This document shows, piece by piece, positions 53,611-62,977 of a stretch of DNA of 64,000 nucleotides. The notes beneath the pieces are model-generated. The model saw nothing but the letters and a program-made list of their open reading frames with translations, had not been told where the DNA came from and searched no databases. The stretch comes from Candidatus Nitrospira nitrosa. GTDB lineage: Bacteria > Nitrospirota > Nitrospiria > Nitrospirales > Nitrospiraceae. The stretch's first letter is position 1. Every line of letters begins with the position of its first letter. The DNA lies in assembly GCF_001458735.1 (NCBI RefSeq), contig NZ_CZQA01000001.1, positions 1,116,001 through 1,180,000 of the forward strand. Direction: 5' to 3'. A program made the position numbers and the translations under genes.

Positions 53611-54666
53611 ATGAAGTTAGTCCAGAAGCGTTCGAAGAAGACCGGCCTGTCTCCCGGGACTCTAATCCACATTGGTGAGACACGTACGAACTCCGTGACC
53701 GTGACTCGCTTCAACTATGCCGGTACGCACTGCGACGAGCAGGTTGTGACGGACATGGAGACCCTTCGCCCACCAGCGGATGAGACGGTGACCTGGGTCA
53801 ATGTCGGTGGTGTCCACAAGGTTGAGGTGCTGGAAGGATTCGGCAAACACTTCGGCCTCCATCCGCTTCTGCTGGAAGATATTGCCAACACCGATCAGCG
53901 TCCCAAGCTGGATGACTACGAGACATACTTGTTTCTTGTGATGAAGATGCTGATGACCTCCGACCGAGGAGATATTCTGGTTGAACAGGTTAGTTTTGTT
54001 CTCGGACGGAACTATGTGCTCTCGTTTCAGGAGAACGGGACGGATGTGTTTGGCGCCGTTCGGGATCGCCTCAAAGGCGGCAAGGGCCGACTGCGTCAAA
54101 ATGGCTCGGACTATCTTATGTACGCGTTGATCGATGCCGTGGTGGACCAGTATTTTACCGTGCTCGAAATGCTCGGCGAACGCATTGAATCGCTTCAGGA
54201 ACGGGTGATCGCCGATCCGAAGCCTGAGACACTACAAGACATCCATGCGCTGAAACGGCAACTGCTCTTTGTGCGTCGGGCTGTGTGGCCGTTACGGGAA
54301 GCGATGAACAATCTCTCGCGTTCGGAATGCCCGTTCCTGCATGAGCCGATGAAACTCTTTTTCCGGGATGTCTATGACCATGTGGTGCAGATTGTGGACA
54401 CGATTGAGACCCTACGTGAAATGGTTTCAGCCAGCCTCGATATCTATTTATCCAGCGTAAGCTATCGCCTGAATGCCGTCATGCGGGTCCTGACGGTGAT
54501 CACGACGATTTTCATGCCGCTCAGTTTCATCGCCGGCATCTATGGGATGAATTTCGAACATATGCCCGAGTTGAAGTGGGCATGGGGCTATCCCATGGCG
54601 CTCGGCATCATGGGCATCGTCGCCGCGATCATGCTGATCGGGTTCCGTTTGAAAAAGTGGCTGTAA
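53611..54666 (+). CDS. corA: CorA magnesium/cobalt transporter
   Basis: A 351-residue CorA with its signature YGMNFEHMPEL (GMN) between the two C-terminal membrane segments, and DIANTDQRPKLDDYETYLFL in the cytoplasmic part. It forms a pentameric Mg2+ channel. ATG 53611 is preferred; a TTG at 53542 would add 23 residues. Divergent from cysQ. Confidence 0.93.
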   Translation: MKLVQKRSKKTGLSPGTLIHIGETRTNSVTVTRFNYAGTHCDEQVVTDMETLRPPADETVTWVNVGGVHKVEVLEGFGKHFGLHPLLLEDIANTDQRPKLDDYETYLFLVMKMLMTSDRGDILVEQVSFVLGRNYVLSFQENGTDVFGAVRDRLKGGKGRLRQNGSDYLMYALIDAVVDQYFTVLEMLGERIESLQERVIADPKPETLQDIHALKRQLLFVRRAVWPLREAMNNLSRSECPFLHEPMKLFFRDVYDHVVQIVDTIETLREMVSASLDIYLSSVSYRLNAVMRVLTVITTIFMPLSFIAGIYGMNFEHMPELKWAWGYPMALGIMGIVAAIMLIGFRLKKWL

Positions 54667-54680
54667 GCGGTAAGGCTTGG

Positions 54681-55031
54681 CTACTCCTGAACTTCCACTT
54701 TATCGACAAAATAGGTCGTGTCCCCGAAGCAGGTGGTGGGGATATAACGATACTCCTTATAGTGTAGGATCACGCGCTTTCCCATCATGTCGTTCAATTG
54801 ATCGGCGACTTTGTCGTCCCAGATTGTAAACGGCCACAGGACCGGTGCGGTCCCAGGTACCGTGGTCATGGCCAACTCTCCCTCATGTGTTTTGCACACC
54901 CACCCCTTCGAGGAGAATTTTTGGATGTACCCGGCTCGGTTTCCATCGGAATACGTCCAGTTGAATACAACGATGAGATAGGCCGCACCAAGAAACACGA
55001 GGATAGTCAACAATACTTTCACTGCTTTCAC
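54681..55031 (-). CDS. Membrane-anchored hypothetical protein
   Basis: A 116-residue protein with one N-terminal membrane segment (VLLTILVFLGAAYLIVVF) and a beta-rich body: GNRAGYIQKFSSKGWVCKTH, TTVPGTAPVLWPFTIWDDKV and GKRVILHYKEYRYIPTTCFG. This belongs to a widespread unnamed family; role unknown. It ends 14 bp before the corA stop head-on. Confidence 0.7.
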   Translation of the reverse strand: MKAVKVLLTILVFLGAAYLIVVFNWTYSDGNRAGYIQKFSSKGWVCKTHEGELAMTTVPGTAPVLWPFTIWDDKVADQLNDMMGKRVILHYKEYRYIPTTCFGDTTYFVDKVEVQE

Positions 55032-55046
55032 CAGATGTCTCCCTCG

Positions 55047-55670
55047 TTACGCGTGAAGGTCGCCGAAGAGCCAGGGGGCCTCAGTCTTTCGACGAGTCTC
55101 GTAGGCTGAGATGGACTGCTCGTGTTGGAGCGTCAAGCCGATCGAATCAAGACCCCGGTAGAGACAATCCTTGCGGAAGGGATCGATCTCAAACCGATAG
55201 ACTGTTTTCTCCGGCGTCGTCACCGTCTGGTTGGCGAGATCGACTGTAAGCCGGTATCCCTCGGTCTCAACGGCATGCTTCATGAGCGCCAATACTTCGT
55301 CTGCTTTCAGCACCACGGGAAGAATGCCGTTTTGAAAACAGTTGTTGTAAAAAATGTCGGCAAAACTTGGGGCGATGACGCAACGGAACCCTTGGTCCAA
55401 CAGGGCCCAGGGGGCATGTTCTCGAGATGAGCCGCATCCAAAATTATCGCGCGTCAATAAGATCGATGCCCCTTGATAGCGAGGCTGATTCAAGAAAAAG
55501 TCAGGATCAGGGGATCCATCCTTTGTCTTTCTCCAGTCGAAAAAGAGACCTTCGCGGAGCCCGGTCCGTTTGATCGTCTTTAAAAATTGCTTCGGAATAA
55601 TTTGGTCGGTGTCCACATTGATTTGATCCAATGGGGCCACGAGACCAGTGAGAGTGGTAAACGGTTCCAT
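55047..55670 (-). CDS. leuD: 3-isopropylmalate dehydratase small subunit LeuD
   Basis: A 207-residue Leu[16 protein letters not shown] near the start and the swivel-domain [39 protein letters not shown] 55670 is well inside a longer frame and lies 8 bp after leuC. LeuCD isomerises 2- to 3-isopropylmalate in leucine synthesis. Confidence 0.95.
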   Translation of the reverse strand: MEPFTTLTGLVAPLDQINVDTDQIIPKQFLKTIKRTGLREGLFFDWRKTKDGSPDPDFFLNQPRYQGASILLTRDNFGCGSSREHAPWALLDQGFRCVIAPSFADIFYNNCFQNGILPVVLKADEVLALMKHAVETEGYRLTVDLANQTVTTPEKTVYRFEIDPFRKDCLYRGLDSIGLTLQHEQSISAYETRRKTEAPWLFGDLHA

Positions 55671-55678
55671 AAACGACC

Positions 55679-57082
55679 TCAGCTCCAATGTCGAATATCG
55701 ACGAAGTGTCCTTCGATAGCCGCCGCCACTGCCATGGCAGGGGAGACCAAGTGGGTTCTCCCGCCTGCGCCTTGGCGTCCCTCGAAGTTGCGATTGCTGG
55801 TGGAGGCACAACGTTCTCCTGGCTGCAGCACATCGGCATTCATCGCCAGGCACATACTGCACCCTGCCTCCCGCCATTCAAATCCTGCGTCACGAAACAC
55901 ACGATCAAGCCCTTCCGCCTCGGCCTGTTGTTTGACGAGACCGGACCCTGGGACCACCATGGCATGCACGGATGTCGCCACCTTCCGACCTTTGGCCAGG
56001 CTGGCCGCCAACCGCAAGTCTTCAATACGCGAGTTGGTGCAGGAACCAATGAAGACCTTGTCGACTTTGATGTCAGTGATCGGTGTATTAGGAGATAACC
56101 CCATGTAGTTCAATGCCCGTTCCGTCGCACTCTTGGTTTTGACATCAACGATCGTTCTCGGGTCTGGAATTTTTTGATCCACCCCCAGCACCATTCCGGG
56201 GCTCGTTCCCCAGCTGACTTGCGGCGCGATCTCTTCCGCTCGCAGGGTCACGACAGCATCATAGCTGGCATCTTGGTCGGTCTTGAGGGATTGCCATGCT
56301 TGAACCGCCTGTTCGAACAACGTTCCTCTCGGAGTTAGTGGACGTCCCTTCACATAGGCGATCGTTTTTTCATCAGGGGCCACGAGTCCAGCGCGGGCTC
56401 CTCCCTCGATGGACATGTTGCACAGGGTCATGCGTCCTTCCATACTCAGTGCGCGAATCGCTGATCCTGTGTATTCGATGACGTACCCAGTCCCCCCGGC
56501 CGTTCCGATCTTCCCGATAATCGCCAAAATAATATCCTTAGCCGAGCAGCGATCAGAAAGGGCCCCCTCAACCCGCACTTCCATCGTCTTGGGCCGCTTC
56601 TGTACCAAGCACTGTGTGGCCAAGACATGCTCGACTTCGCTGGTCCCGATGCCGAAGGCTAAGGCTCCAAACGCTCCGTGGGTCGACGTATGAGAATCTC
56701 CGCACACGATCGTCGTTCCGGGAAGCGTGAACCCCTGTTCAGGGCCGATGACGTGGACCACGCCTTGTCGGATGTCGTCCATACCAAAGAAGGTAATACC
56801 AAAGTCGCGACAGTTTTCCTCAAGGGTTTGAATCTGCTTCGCGCTGATGTGATCGGCAATCGGCAGTGTCCGGTCGGTCGTAGGAACATTGTGATCCGGT
56901 ACCGCCAGTGTGGCCGCCGGGCGGCGTGGACGCCGGCCGGCAAGCTTCAACCCCTCAAAGGCTTGCGGCGACGTCACCTCGTGTACGAGTTGCCGGTCGA
57001 TGTACAGGAGGGTGGTCCCATCTGGTTCCGCTCGAACGACATGCGACTCCCAAATTTTGTCGAACAGTGTCTTGCCCGCCAT
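55679..57082 (-). CDS. leuC: 3-isopropylmalate dehydratase large subunit LeuC
   Basis: A 467-residue aconitase-fold enzyme. The 4Fe-4S cysteines are in [11 protein letters not shown] and [10 protein letters not shown], and early motifs include [20 protein letters not shown]. It works with LeuD. GGAGCACTG precedes ATG 57082. No frameshift seen. Confidence 0.96.
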   Translation of the reverse strand: MAGKTLFDKIWESHVVRAEPDGTTLLYIDRQLVHEVTSPQAFEGLKLAGRRPRRPAATLAVPDHNVPTTDRTLPIADHISAKQIQTLEENCRDFGITFFGMDDIRQGVVHVIGPEQGFTLPGTTIVCGDSHTSTHGAFGALAFGIGTSEVEHVLATQCLVQKRPKTMEVRVEGALSDRCSAKDIILAIIGKIGTAGGTGYVIEYTGSAIRALSMEGRMTLCNMSIEGGARAGLVAPDEKTIAYVKGRPLTPRGTLFEQAVQAWQSLKTDQDASYDAVVTLRAEEIAPQVSWGTSPGMVLGVDQKIPDPRTIVDVKTKSATERALNYMGLSPNTPITDIKVDKVFIGSCTNSRIEDLRLAASLAKGRKVATSVHAMVVPGSGLVKQQAEAEGLDRVFRDAGFEWREAGCSMCLAMNADVLQPGERCASTSNRNFEGRQGAGGRTHLVSPAMAVAAAIEGHFVDIRHWS

Positions 57083-57195
57083 CAGTGCTCCTGTTTTTGT
57101 AAAGTGGGACCCCTATTATACAGAGAAGGCCTATGGTCTTGACAAGGTGCCTATCCCGCTTGCCCTTCCCCCCACGTCGTGATACCACCAGACCC

Positions 57196-57663
57196 ATGAA
57201 GGCTGCACCGTGGAACGAACCGCGCATTGTGGAGTGGAGTCAGTTCTTGCTGGACAGCTATCGCCGTTGGATTGGAAAGGAGTTGATTGAGCGGGCCGGA
57301 GATGTCACGGCGCAAGCTCAGAGGTTGTTCGATGCTTCATGTGTGGTGGTGTCGCATGGTGCCGAACCCGATCCGATCTTAAACTATGGCAATCACGTCG
57401 CGCTGGATTTGTGGGAGGTCTCTTGGGAACAATTGACCGCGACTCCCTCGCGACTGACGGCTGAGCCTGACAACCGAGCCGAACGGGATCGCATGTTGGC
57501 TCAGGCGCGAATCAACGGCTACTATGACGGCTATAACGGTGTGCGGATTTCAGCAACGGGTCGACGTTTTATGGTTGAGCAGGCTGTGATTTGGACTGTG
57601 GTTGATATGGGGGGAAGTCCGCTTGGTCAGGCGGCGACGTTTTCACGATGGTCACGAGTATGA
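57196..57663 (+). CDS. MEKHLA-domain protein
   Basis: A 155-residue stand-alone MEKHLA domain, a PAS-like fold: LDSYRRWIGKELIERA, VVVSHGAEPDPILNYGNHVA, DLWEVSWEQLTATPSRLTAE and YNGVRISATGRRFMVEQAV. The role of single-domain copies is unknown. ATG 57196 begins the conserved region; an upstream start at 57133 is less likely. Confidence 0.82.
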   Translation: MKAAPWNEPRIVEWSQFLLDSYRRWIGKELIERAGDVTAQAQRLFDASCVVVSHGAEPDPILNYGNHVALDLWEVSWEQLTATPSRLTAEPDNRAERDRMLAQARINGYYDGYNGVRISATGRRFMVEQAVIWTVVDMGGSPLGQAATFSRWSRV

Positions 57664-57743
57664 TAACCCAGCCTGCGTTACAGGAATTGACGAGATGTTT
57701 CCATGAACGGATCTTGAACGAGAGGCCAAAAAAGTCAGTAAGG

Positions 57744-58355
57744 TCAGGTCCATAATTCAAGGGGGCCGTGGTTGGCGAGGCCACGGAGCAGGTCTTGCCT
57801 GGAAAGTATGCCGACGAGACGACGGCTCTGATCGAGAATCGGAACCGCATGGATCCGTTCCTCCAGCATGACTCGGGCGATTTCACGGATCTCCGTGGTA
57901 GGGGTTGCCGAGATCACTCGCGGAGTCATGACCTCGGCAGCATGCTTGTGGGAAGCCTGTTGTGTATCGGCCGATGTGATCAATTCAGGGACATGATGGA
58001 GGAGATCCCGATACGAGAGCATTCCCACGAGCGTGCCATGTAATGAGGTGATGGGGATGTGGTGAAATCCCTTGTGACTCATGAGCGTCCATGCATCAAG
58101 GAGCCGACTGTCAGATGGAAGCGAGAGCACGGCTGTCGTCATCAAGTCTCGGGCCAGGACTGCCGGCGTTGGGTGTGATCGATCAGGGCTCTGTTGTTGG
58201 TAGGCCGTTTGCGCAACTAAGGCGGGGTGATCCAACGTCGATGATTGTTGGCCATGATGCTCCCGATCTGCCACCGTCTCCAGGCGGTTATACCGTGGAG
58301 TCACGAGCTTTGCCGGATAGACTTCCGCAACCCCGTTGACTGCCACAATAATGGG
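57744..58355 (-). CDS. Tandem CBS-domain protein
   Basis: A 203-residue protein: an N-terminal 70-residue region and two CBS domains (about 75-130 LMTTAVLSLPSDSRLLDAWT; 145-200 VMTPRVISATPTTEIREIAR). CBS pairs bind adenine nucleotides. ATG 58355 is supported by AAGGAGCTACAGC. No partner enzyme is adjacent. Confidence 0.88.
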   Translation of the reverse strand, partial: PIIVAVNGVAEVYPAKLVTPRYNRLETVADREHHGQQSSTLDHPALVAQTAYQQQSPDRSHPTPAVLARDLMTTAVLSLPSDSRLLDAWTLMSHKGFHHIPITSLHGTLVGMLSYRDLLHHVPELITSADTQQASHKHAAEVMTPRVISATPTTEIREIARVMLEERIHAVPILDQSRRLVGILSRQDLLRGLANHGPLELWT

Positions 58356-58812
58356 CATGCTGTAGCTCCTTGGCTGTTGTATCGGCATATTGGTGAAATA
58401 CTTAAGCGAAGGAGAGGGCCGATGGTCGGTTTTTCAAGCTGAGTCCGTCCGTACTTTTGTACCCGTATGAGGTTCTTCGGGCGAGACGGGATGTGAACAG
58501 AGCCATGTCTAACCCCACCGCCGGCATCAGTCGTGGGTGAACGGCGTGGCCGCCAGTTGCGGCCAACTTGGGACGAGTTCTTCTGCCTAGGATGGCTCTA
58601 AATCGGTTGCTTCCATTTTGAGCCCTATGTTATACATGTCTCTGCATAGTTGAAATTTTAGGGTTATGGATAAGTTGTTTTAAGCACTATTAAAAAAGAA
58701 AAACGGTACGCAGTACCAAGCGCCTGCACGTCATCTAGGTTTTGGCATCATCACGATATCGGTTTACAAGCTTCTATTTTATCTCTTCTTTAATCTCGCA
58801 AGGGGGGTGGCC
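58356..58812. other. AT-rich upstream region of the cupredoxin gene
   Basis: About 457 bp. From about 58610 it is AT-rich and holds a palindrome GGTAC-GCA-GTACC (58705-58717). This likely includes the promoter of the cupredoxin gene; exact boxes are unclear. No gene is visible. Confidence 0.4.
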
Positions 58813-59289
58813 ATGGGTAAGGTATTGTTGACGGGCTTTCTCGGCCTTGGATTGGTGTTGGCCGGGGTTTCAGGTTCATACGCACTTCAAGCGGGCGGTG
58901 TCGAGACCGGGGATCTCGAATCAGGTTCCGTCGTGGGACAGCCATTCAAAGAACTCACCGTTGATGCCTCGTTCTTCGCGATCGAGCTTGGCAACATGAA
59001 AGTTTGGTATCCTCCTGTGACAGTGATCGATTTCAAGACACGTCCAGGTGCACCCGTTCTCCTAAAAGTCACGAATAATTCAACGGCTGAGCACGGGTTT
59101 CAGCTCACTGCCGCAGTGAATCAATCGGCGCCAACCGTTTTACATACGAAGCTCGTGCTCAAGCCAGGAGAGACGCAATATATCGGTGTTCCGACCAGCG
59201 ACCTGTTTTATGCGGCCGGGACCGTCCTGGAGTATAAATGTCACTTGCATCCTGCCCATGTGGGTGGCAAGTTACTCATGCTGAAATAG
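58813..59289 (+). CDS. Exported cupredoxin-domain copper protein
   Basis: A 158-residue protein with a signal peptide (LTGFLGLGLVLAGVSGSYA) and a cupredoxin fold: VLLKVTNNSTAEHGFQLTAA with the first His, then VLEYKCHLHPAHVGGKLLML with Cys, His (Cys+3) and His (Cys+6). The CxLHP arrangement recalls nitrosocyanin, but the Glu ligand of nitrosocyanin is replaced here by His, so it may be a different class. AAGGGGGG precedes ATG 58813. A perfect terminator follows. It may carry electrons in the periplasm. Confidence 0.8.
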   Translation: MGKVLLTGFLGLGLVLAGVSGSYALQAGGVETGDLESGSVVGQPFKELTVDASFFAIELGNMKVWYPPVTVIDFKTRPGAPVLLKVTNNSTAEHGFQLTAAVNQSAPTVLHTKLVLKPGETQYIGVPTSDLFYAAGTVLEYKCHLHPAHVGGKLLMLK

Positions 59290-59326
59290 TTCACGGCAAC
59301 GAATAAAAAAGTCTCGGTGTAGATTG

Positions 59327-59366
59327 ACGGCCTCAAGGAAATCCTCCTTGGGGCCGTTTCGTTTTC
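59327..59366 (+). terminator. Rho-independent terminator after cupredoxin gene
   Basis: A 13-bp stem ACGGCCTCAAGGA/TCCTTGGGGCCGT (one T-G pair) is followed by TTCGTTTTCC. It is 38 bp after the cupredoxin stop. Confidence 0.8.
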
Positions 59367-59405
59367 CGGCTGTCTGAAGTGGCCGTAGAGGCGTCAAGAA
59401 TCCAT

Positions 59406-59449
59406 TAAAAAGCGGAAGGCCTTGGTTCTCTTCAGAGCCAAGGCCTTCC
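59406..59449 (-). terminator. Rho-independent terminator of the ferredoxin gene
   Basis: A perfect 12-bp stem GGAAGGCCTTGG/CCAAGGCCTTCC lies 25 bp after the ferredoxin stop; read on the minus strand it is followed by GCTTTTTAA. An inner CTC/GAG pairing extends it. Confidence 0.85.
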
Positions 59450-59474
59450 TTCAACGCCAGGAACAGAGATTGAG

Positions 59475-59849
<375 letters not shown>

Positions 59850-60043
59850 TCAATATTGACAAGCTCCCACGTCCGCCACCATAGTAGTGACCAATTTGAC
59901 GAGTGGCAGCGTGAGTAGGCATTCTATCCTGTGCTGATTTTCCAGGTCAATGTAACGAGTTCCGGTCAGAAGGCCTAGGGCAGTTGTACGCATGGGTCAT
60001 TGGGCCCAGCATGTGAAAAAATAAAGTCGGTACTCTTCTCCAG

Positions 60044-60544
60044 ATGTCTCGTAGTCATAACCAAGCGAGTGAGCGAGAGCAGAAAAAGAAGCGGATCATC
60101 ATGATGATCTTGCTGGCGGTGCTATTGATGAGCGCCTCAGTGATTCTCGTTGAACGCAAAGAATCGAGCGTGATTGTGGTGACGTTTCCCAGTGGCGTCG
60201 AATTGGAGACCGAGGTGGCCGATACGCCTGAGAAGCTCCTCTTTGGACTTGCCTTTCGAGAGGGGTTACCAGCAAATGCGGGCATGCTGTATATTTTTGA
60301 GGAAAATGGTCTTCATCGTGTCACGACGCGGGAGTACCGATTCCCCATCGACATACTGTGGGTCGATGAGAGTCATCATGTGGTACATCTGCTTGAACAG
60401 GCAGAGCCCTGCGCGAAGGATCCATGCCCACTGTTTGGGCCGCCACCCGAGGCGGCTCGCTATGTGATACAGGCGGAGTCTGGGTTCATTAAAAAGTCAG
60501 GTGTGGCCAAAAACGACGAGCTCAAATACGCCCTGCGCCTCTAG
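60044..60544 (+). CDS. DUF192-family membrane-anchored protein
   Basis: A 166-residue protein: one membrane segment (MMILLAVLLMSASVILVE), then a DUF192 domain with FPSGVELETEVADTPEKLLF, GMLYIFEENGLHRVTTREYR and FPIDILWVDESHHVVHLLEQ. DUF192 proteins are small beta-barrel proteins often exported; function unknown. Confidence 0.85.
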   Translation: MSRSHNQASEREQKKKRIIMMILLAVLLMSASVILVERKESSVIVVTFPSGVELETEVADTPEKLLFGLAFREGLPANAGMLYIFEENGLHRVTTREYRFPIDILWVDESHHVVHLLEQAEPCAKDPCPLFGPPPEAARYVIQAESGFIKKSGVAKNDELKYALRL

Positions 60545-60621
60545 CCAAGTAGAAGTTAAATCGGTCATTACGAACAAATTACAGATGGGGTGTTCCAATC
60601 ACCATTCATGACGATCACATC

Positions 60622-60745
60622 AGGACAGTCAAAAAGGTTGTCCGCCAGGGCCGCAGCGAGCGAAGAGATAAGGCGCACGCATCAGCACGGTGAACCCTAA
60701 ATAAGCGGTGCCAGCACGTCACTGGTGGATTTTTTCAGCATTCAG
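60622..60745 (-). repeat. MITE-like dispersed repeat, copy D
   Basis: The block CCGCAGCGAGCGAAG is identical to copy B, preceded by an AAAAAGGTTGTCCGCCAGGG end and followed by CACTGGTGGATTTTTTCAGC, which matches the other terminal repeat (GGTGGACTTTGTCAAC). Approximate edges. Confidence 0.7.
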
Positions 60746-60779
60746 CAGATACGCCTTGCGGCATACCAAGGGAATACAC

Positions 60780-61100
60780 ATGATGGATGGGTTTCAAAAG
60801 GTCGGTCAGGTTGAGGACGTACCTCCGGGGCAGTCGAAGATCGTCAAGGTCAATGATCGACCGATTGCCCTGTTCAATATCGATGGGAAATTTTATGCCA
60901 TCCATAATAGCTGCCCTCACGAAGGGGGGCCTCTTATCGAAGGTCGACTCAAGGGGTACGTCATCGCCTGTCCGTGGCATGACCTTGCGTTCGACATCCG
61001 AAATGGACAAGGTACGGATGGGGGCGGGTATTGCGTGGGAAGTTACGAGGTGCGAGTGGAGGGAAGTGAGATCATGATCGGCCCGCGAAAAAAATCATGA
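60780..61100 (+). CDS. Rieske [2Fe-2S] ferredoxin
   Basis: A 106-residue soluble Rieske protein: cluster ligands in NSCPHEGGPLIEG (CxH) and ACPWHDLAFDI (CxxH). It is of the type seen with oxygenases or nitrite reductase small subunits. ATG 60780 with AAGGGAA upstream. It precedes the chagasin-like gene by 16 bp. Confidence 0.9.
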   Translation: MMDGFQKVGQVEDVPPGQSKIVKVNDRPIALFNIDGKFYAIHNSCPHEGGPLIEGRLKGYVIACPWHDLAFDIRNGQGTDGGGYCVGSYEVRVEGSEIMIGPRKKS

Positions 61101-61116
61101 AGATTTTCAAAGAAAC

Positions 61117-61494
61117 GTGCATAGCCGTAACGAACGCACAGAGGATGCCGGTGTGAATACCGTTGGTGTCGAACCCCTATCGATAGGGGAGACCGGAGAT
61201 TCCCGCAAGGTCGTGGTTGATCGACCCTTTGTCCTTCAGTTATGGGAAGACCGGACAAGGGGTGAGCAGTGGGTCGCGTCCTATGACACCAAGGGACTGG
61301 CTTTGCTCGGCGACGAATTTCTCCGCATCGCCAGTAATAACGCGGTCGACAACGGACAGCGAATCTTTGAGTTTAAGGCCGTGCAGCCAGGTGTCTATCA
61401 CATCGTGTTTGAAAAGCGCATGGGGTGGAAATTCACCTCGGAAGATCGCCGGCTCTTCACGATTGAGGCGCAGCCGGTTACGACGGGGGATTGA
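61117..61494 (+). CDS. Chagasin-like (I42) protease inhibitor domain protein
   Basis: A 125-residue protein with the I42 fold pattern: RPFVLQLWEDRTRGEQWVAS, GQRIFEFKAVQPGVYHIVFE and MGWKFTSEDRRLFTIE. No signal peptide. GTG 61117 is a weak start. It lies between the Rieske and aminotransferase genes, only 4 bp from the latter. Inhibition of cysteine proteases is inferred from the family. Confidence 0.65.
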   Translation: MHSRNERTEDAGVNTVGVEPLSIGETGDSRKVVVDRPFVLQLWEDRTRGEQWVASYDTKGLALLGDEFLRIASNNAVDNGQRIFEFKAVQPGVYHIVFEKRMGWKFTSEDRRLFTIEAQPVTTGD

Positions 61495-61498
61495 GTCC

Positions 61499-62338
61499 AT
61501 GCCAGACATTGCATTTATCAATGGGCGTTTCCTTCCATGGCAAGATGCGACGGTATCCATCGATGACCGCGGATTCCAATTCGGCGATGCGGTCTATGAA
61601 GTGATTCGAACCTATCGAGGGTCCCCGTTCGAAATGAGTGCACATCTTGACCGGCTTGATCGAAGCGCAACGCAACTCTCCATTTCCCAACCCTATACCA
61701 GAAGGCAATGGACGCAATGGATTCACCAGGGACTGAGCCTAGCTGGCTATCAGGACGCCAAGATCTATATTCAGGTAACGCGAGGGGTGGCTCCCCGCGA
61801 GCATGGCTTTCCTTCAGAGAGTCGGCCAACTGTCGTTATGACGATTCGAGCCATTCACCCGCTCAGTGTTGAAATGCGCCACACCGGCGTGATGGCCTGT
61901 ACGTGCGAGGATCTGCGATGGGGCCGATGCGATGTCAAAAGCGTGAATTTGCTGGCCAACGTGCTGGCTCGTGAGGAGGCAAGAAAAGCGGGTGTATTTG
62001 AGGCCATCTTGGTTCGTGACGGCTTGGTCATGGAGGGCGCCGTGAGCAATGTGATGGCTGTTCAGGGAGGCGTACTCGTGACGGCTCCCGAAAGTCCGCG
62101 TATTCTGTCCGGAGTGACCAGGACCGTCGTCTTGCAATTAGCAAGAAGGGAAGAGGTCGTCGTCGAGGAACGATTCATGTCGATCGACTCCCTGTACCAG
62201 GCAGACGAGGTTTTTCTTACCGGGACCACGCTCGAAGTACTCGGGGTCGTTCAGATCGACGGGAAATCCATTGGCAACGGTCGCCCCGGTCCAGTGACTC
62301 AGGCATTGGCAGCTCGATGGGCGATACTGACGGGCTAG
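61499..62338 (+). CDS. Class IV aminotransferase (D-amino-acid or branched-chain type)
   Basis: A 279-residue PLP enzyme. INGRFLPWQDATVSIDDRGF and FGDAVYEVIRTY are typical, the PLP lysine is in RCDVKSVNLLANVLAREEAR, and VMEGAVSNVMAV and DEVFLTGTTLEVLGV complete the fold. The spread favours D-amino-acid transaminase (Dat) over branched-chain, but not strongly. It is followed by the rimP promoter. Confidence 0.86.
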   Translation: MPDIAFINGRFLPWQDATVSIDDRGFQFGDAVYEVIRTYRGSPFEMSAHLDRLDRSATQLSISQPYTRRQWTQWIHQGLSLAGYQDAKIYIQVTRGVAPREHGFPSESRPTVVMTIRAIHPLSVEMRHTGVMACTCEDLRWGRCDVKSVNLLANVLAREEARKAGVFEAILVRDGLVMEGAVSNVMAVQGGVLVTAPESPRILSGVTRTVVLQLARREEVVVEERFMSIDSLYQADEVFLTGTTLEVLGVVQIDGKSIGNGRPGPVTQALAARWAILTG

Positions 62339-62343
62339 TCCCC

Positions 62344-62412
62344 TTGCATTGCTTAGGGGTGCGTGCTATGGTACCGCCTCTGTAAGTGGGCGCACGCCCA
62401 CTTTTTTGTTTG
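62344..62412 (+). promoter_or_regulatory. rimP-nusA promoter and terminator-like leader hairpin
   Basis: TTGCAT (62344) and TATGGT (62367) are spaced by 17 bp. Transcription from near 62379 would at once make AGTGGGC-GCAC-GCCCACT (62385-62402) followed by TTTTTTG, a short terminator-like hairpin. The same promoter-hairpin layout is known upstream of rimP in Proteobacteria as the rimP leader. It could act as an attenuator for the ribosome maturation and NusA operon. It also ends any readthrough from the aminotransferase. Confidence 0.65.
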
Positions 62413-62459
62413 GTCACGTGCCTAAGAGGACATGAAGGTTGAGGACGCCGGGGAGTAGT

Positions 62460-62927
62460 GTGCAGCCGGTTATCGACCGATTGCAGGAAGTTATTTCGCC
62501 GATTCTATGGACGCTCGGACTCGAATTGATCGATGTTGTTTGCGTTGGACGTGGTCCGCGGTCTGTTGTTCGTGTGTTGGTCGACAAACCGGGTGGAGTG
62601 ACCATCACCGACTGTGAGCAAGCACATAAGGCTCTAGGGCCGGCACTCGATGTCGCCGATCCGTTCCCTCACGCCTATACGCTTGAAGTCTCATCTCCAG
62701 GTTTGGATCGCCCGTTCCAGAGAACTCAGGACTATCAACGGGCGATTGGAAAACAGGTGAATCTCAAGCTTCGACAGCCTCTCGAAGGTCAGTGGCGGAT
62801 TACCGGAGAACTGATGCAAGTAGACGAGACTCTCGTCGTGTTGGAGGTCGGTACGCATCGAGCTCCCTTGGCGATTCAGCTCAGCCGTGAGAGCATTGCG
62901 GAAGCGAAATTGGTCGTGAAAATCTAA
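62460..62927 (+). CDS. rimP: Ribosome maturation factor RimP
   Basis: A 155-residue RimP: VIDRLQEVISPILWTLGLEL, VVRVLVDKPGGVTITDCEQA, LEVSSPGLDRPF and the C-terminal SH3-like domain. GTG 62460 follows GGGGAG by 5 bp and is preferred over an upstream TTG. RimP assists 30S assembly. It starts the rimP-nusA operon. Confidence 0.9.
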   Translation: MQPVIDRLQEVISPILWTLGLELIDVVCVGRGPRSVVRVLVDKPGGVTITDCEQAHKALGPALDVADPFPHAYTLEVSSPGLDRPFQRTQDYQRAIGKQVNLKLRQPLEGQWRITGELMQVDETLVVLEVGTHRAPLAIQLSRESIAEAKLVVKI

Positions 62928-62977
62928 ATTGTGGGTGGGGGCGCCGTGGATGCAAACCGGATGCAGGAGCGTGAGGT

